From Prochilodus magdalenae (Eukaryota; Chordata; Actinopteri; Characiformes; Prochilodontidae): 64,000 bases of DNA. The notes under the pieces are model-generated. The model was given only the letters and a program-made list of their open reading frames with translations. It was not told where the DNA came from and did no database searches. Every line of letters begins with the position of its first letter. The stretch's first letter is position 1. The position numbers and the translations under genes were made by a program. Positions 63,290 to 64,000 of the stretch are shown in pieces. The stretch covers positions 199,501 to 263,500 of the forward strand of contig JAMWET010001330.1 in the NCBI GenBank assembly GCA_024036415.1, read 5' to 3'.

Positions 63290-64000
63290 CAGTGGTGCTT
63301 GAATGTTTGTAAACCCTTTTTCATTTTCTATATTTCTACATAAATATGCCCTAAAATATCAGATTCTCACAGCTAAAAAGTATGTGAAAGTGAATTAGCA
63401 TGGAACAAAGGAGCTCTGGGTAACTTCTGAGCAGCTATTGGCTTCTGTCAAGTGTGAGTGTTTTTGAGTCCACCATCAGGACAACACTGAACAGCAGCAC
63501 TGTGCATGGCAGGGTTGTAAAGAGAAAGACGCTGCTCCTCCAAAAACGTTTCTGCCCATCTGTAGATCACATGAACAAGTTAGAAGGCTATTACTAAAAA
63601 CATTTTGGGGATAGACCAAAGCAGAACTTTTTGATTTAACCAAGAAGCATTATAGGGAAAGGAAAACACTGAATTTCAATCACCTTGTGATTGAACAATG
63701 CATTTTGTATATACAAGCGATTTCTGAAGGAAAATGTGAGGTTAACTGGATCTCAAGACCCATGCAGCAAGACAACAGTCATAAAGCACACAAGTCGTTC
63801 TACCAAAATGGTTAAAGAAGAATAGAGTTAATGTTTGGAAGTCAAAGTTTTGACCATAATAACAACCTAAAGTGAACAATTCATATCAGGAACCCACCAT
63901 CATCCCACAGTTGAAGCTGTTTTGTACAGAGGAATAGGCTAAAAGTTCTCCAAGTCGATGTGCAGGACTGATCAACAGTTGCAGTTATTACTGCGCAAAG
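63290..64000 (+). mobile_element. Tc1/mariner-like element, cut by window end
   Basis: Follows a TA dinucleotide (63288-63289) and starts CAGTGGTGCTTGAATGTTTG, a terminal pattern I recognise from a common fish element. Further in, the + strand encodes decayed transposase pieces: MQQDNSHKAH near 63760-63790 corresponds to the QQDND.KHTS block around a catalytic Asp, and TTTTGGGGATAGACCAAAGC near 63603 to the WTDETK block with a stop. Frames are broken, so it is inactive. This is a different subfamily from the AAAGTCAGAGACC copies. Confidence 0.7.

Noticed and set aside
1..64000. CRISPR array, operon, phage or defence island
   Set aside because: Repeats are microsatellites, a minisatellite or transposon pieces; there are no spaced palindromic repeats and no compact gene clusters. 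The DNA is clearly that of a vertebrate intron-rich gene.

Overview
This window is vertebrate nuclear DNA, most likely from a teleost fish. The signs are multi-exon coding sequence with GT/AG introns, very long introns full of microsatellites, tRNA-derived SINEs of fish type, and many decayed Tc1/mariner-type transposon copies. Only one protein-coding gene can be supported. It lies on the + strand and encodes a SSBP2/3/4-family protein, the single-stranded DNA-binding proteins that partner LDB1 in LIM-homeodomain complexes. Fifteen coding exons can be placed (4571 to 58358). They join in one frame, without stops, into 321 codons ending in the family's C-terminal MTMSV. The roughly 64 N-terminal residues of the LUFS/LisH domain are not in the window, so their exons lie upstream. 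Wording of the conserved blocks and a projected length near 385 residues favour ssbp4 over ssbp2 and ssbp3; this paralogue call is from memory and not tested by tree.

Layout. 1-4570 is upstream intron, with a SINE bounded by a clear target-site duplication (3526-3792). 4571-4655 is the first visible exon. 4656-41474 is one intron of 36.8 kb with SINE and Tc1-like remnants, long CT/GA tracts, an 18-bp minisatellite and several TAAT-rich stretches that could be enhancers. 41475-58358 carries the other fourteen exons. Their introns shrink from 8.8 kb to about 100 bp, and one of 81 bp is open in frame. 58359 to about 61385 is a 3' UTR of about 3 kb with two poly(A) signals, three Pumilio-type elements, one miR-430-type 8-mer and one miR-30-type 8-mer. 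61386-63289 is non-coding. 63290 to the window end is the start of a Tc1-like transposon that runs off the edge.

Most long open frames in the window are CT/GA repeat artefacts and were left out. One exception deserves a look: a protein-like frame of 107 codons with one internal stop (50934-51260), inside an ssbp4 intron, which I could not identify. I saw no CRISPR array, operon, phage, rRNA or free-standing tRNA gene, and nothing that amounts to a new multi-gene system.
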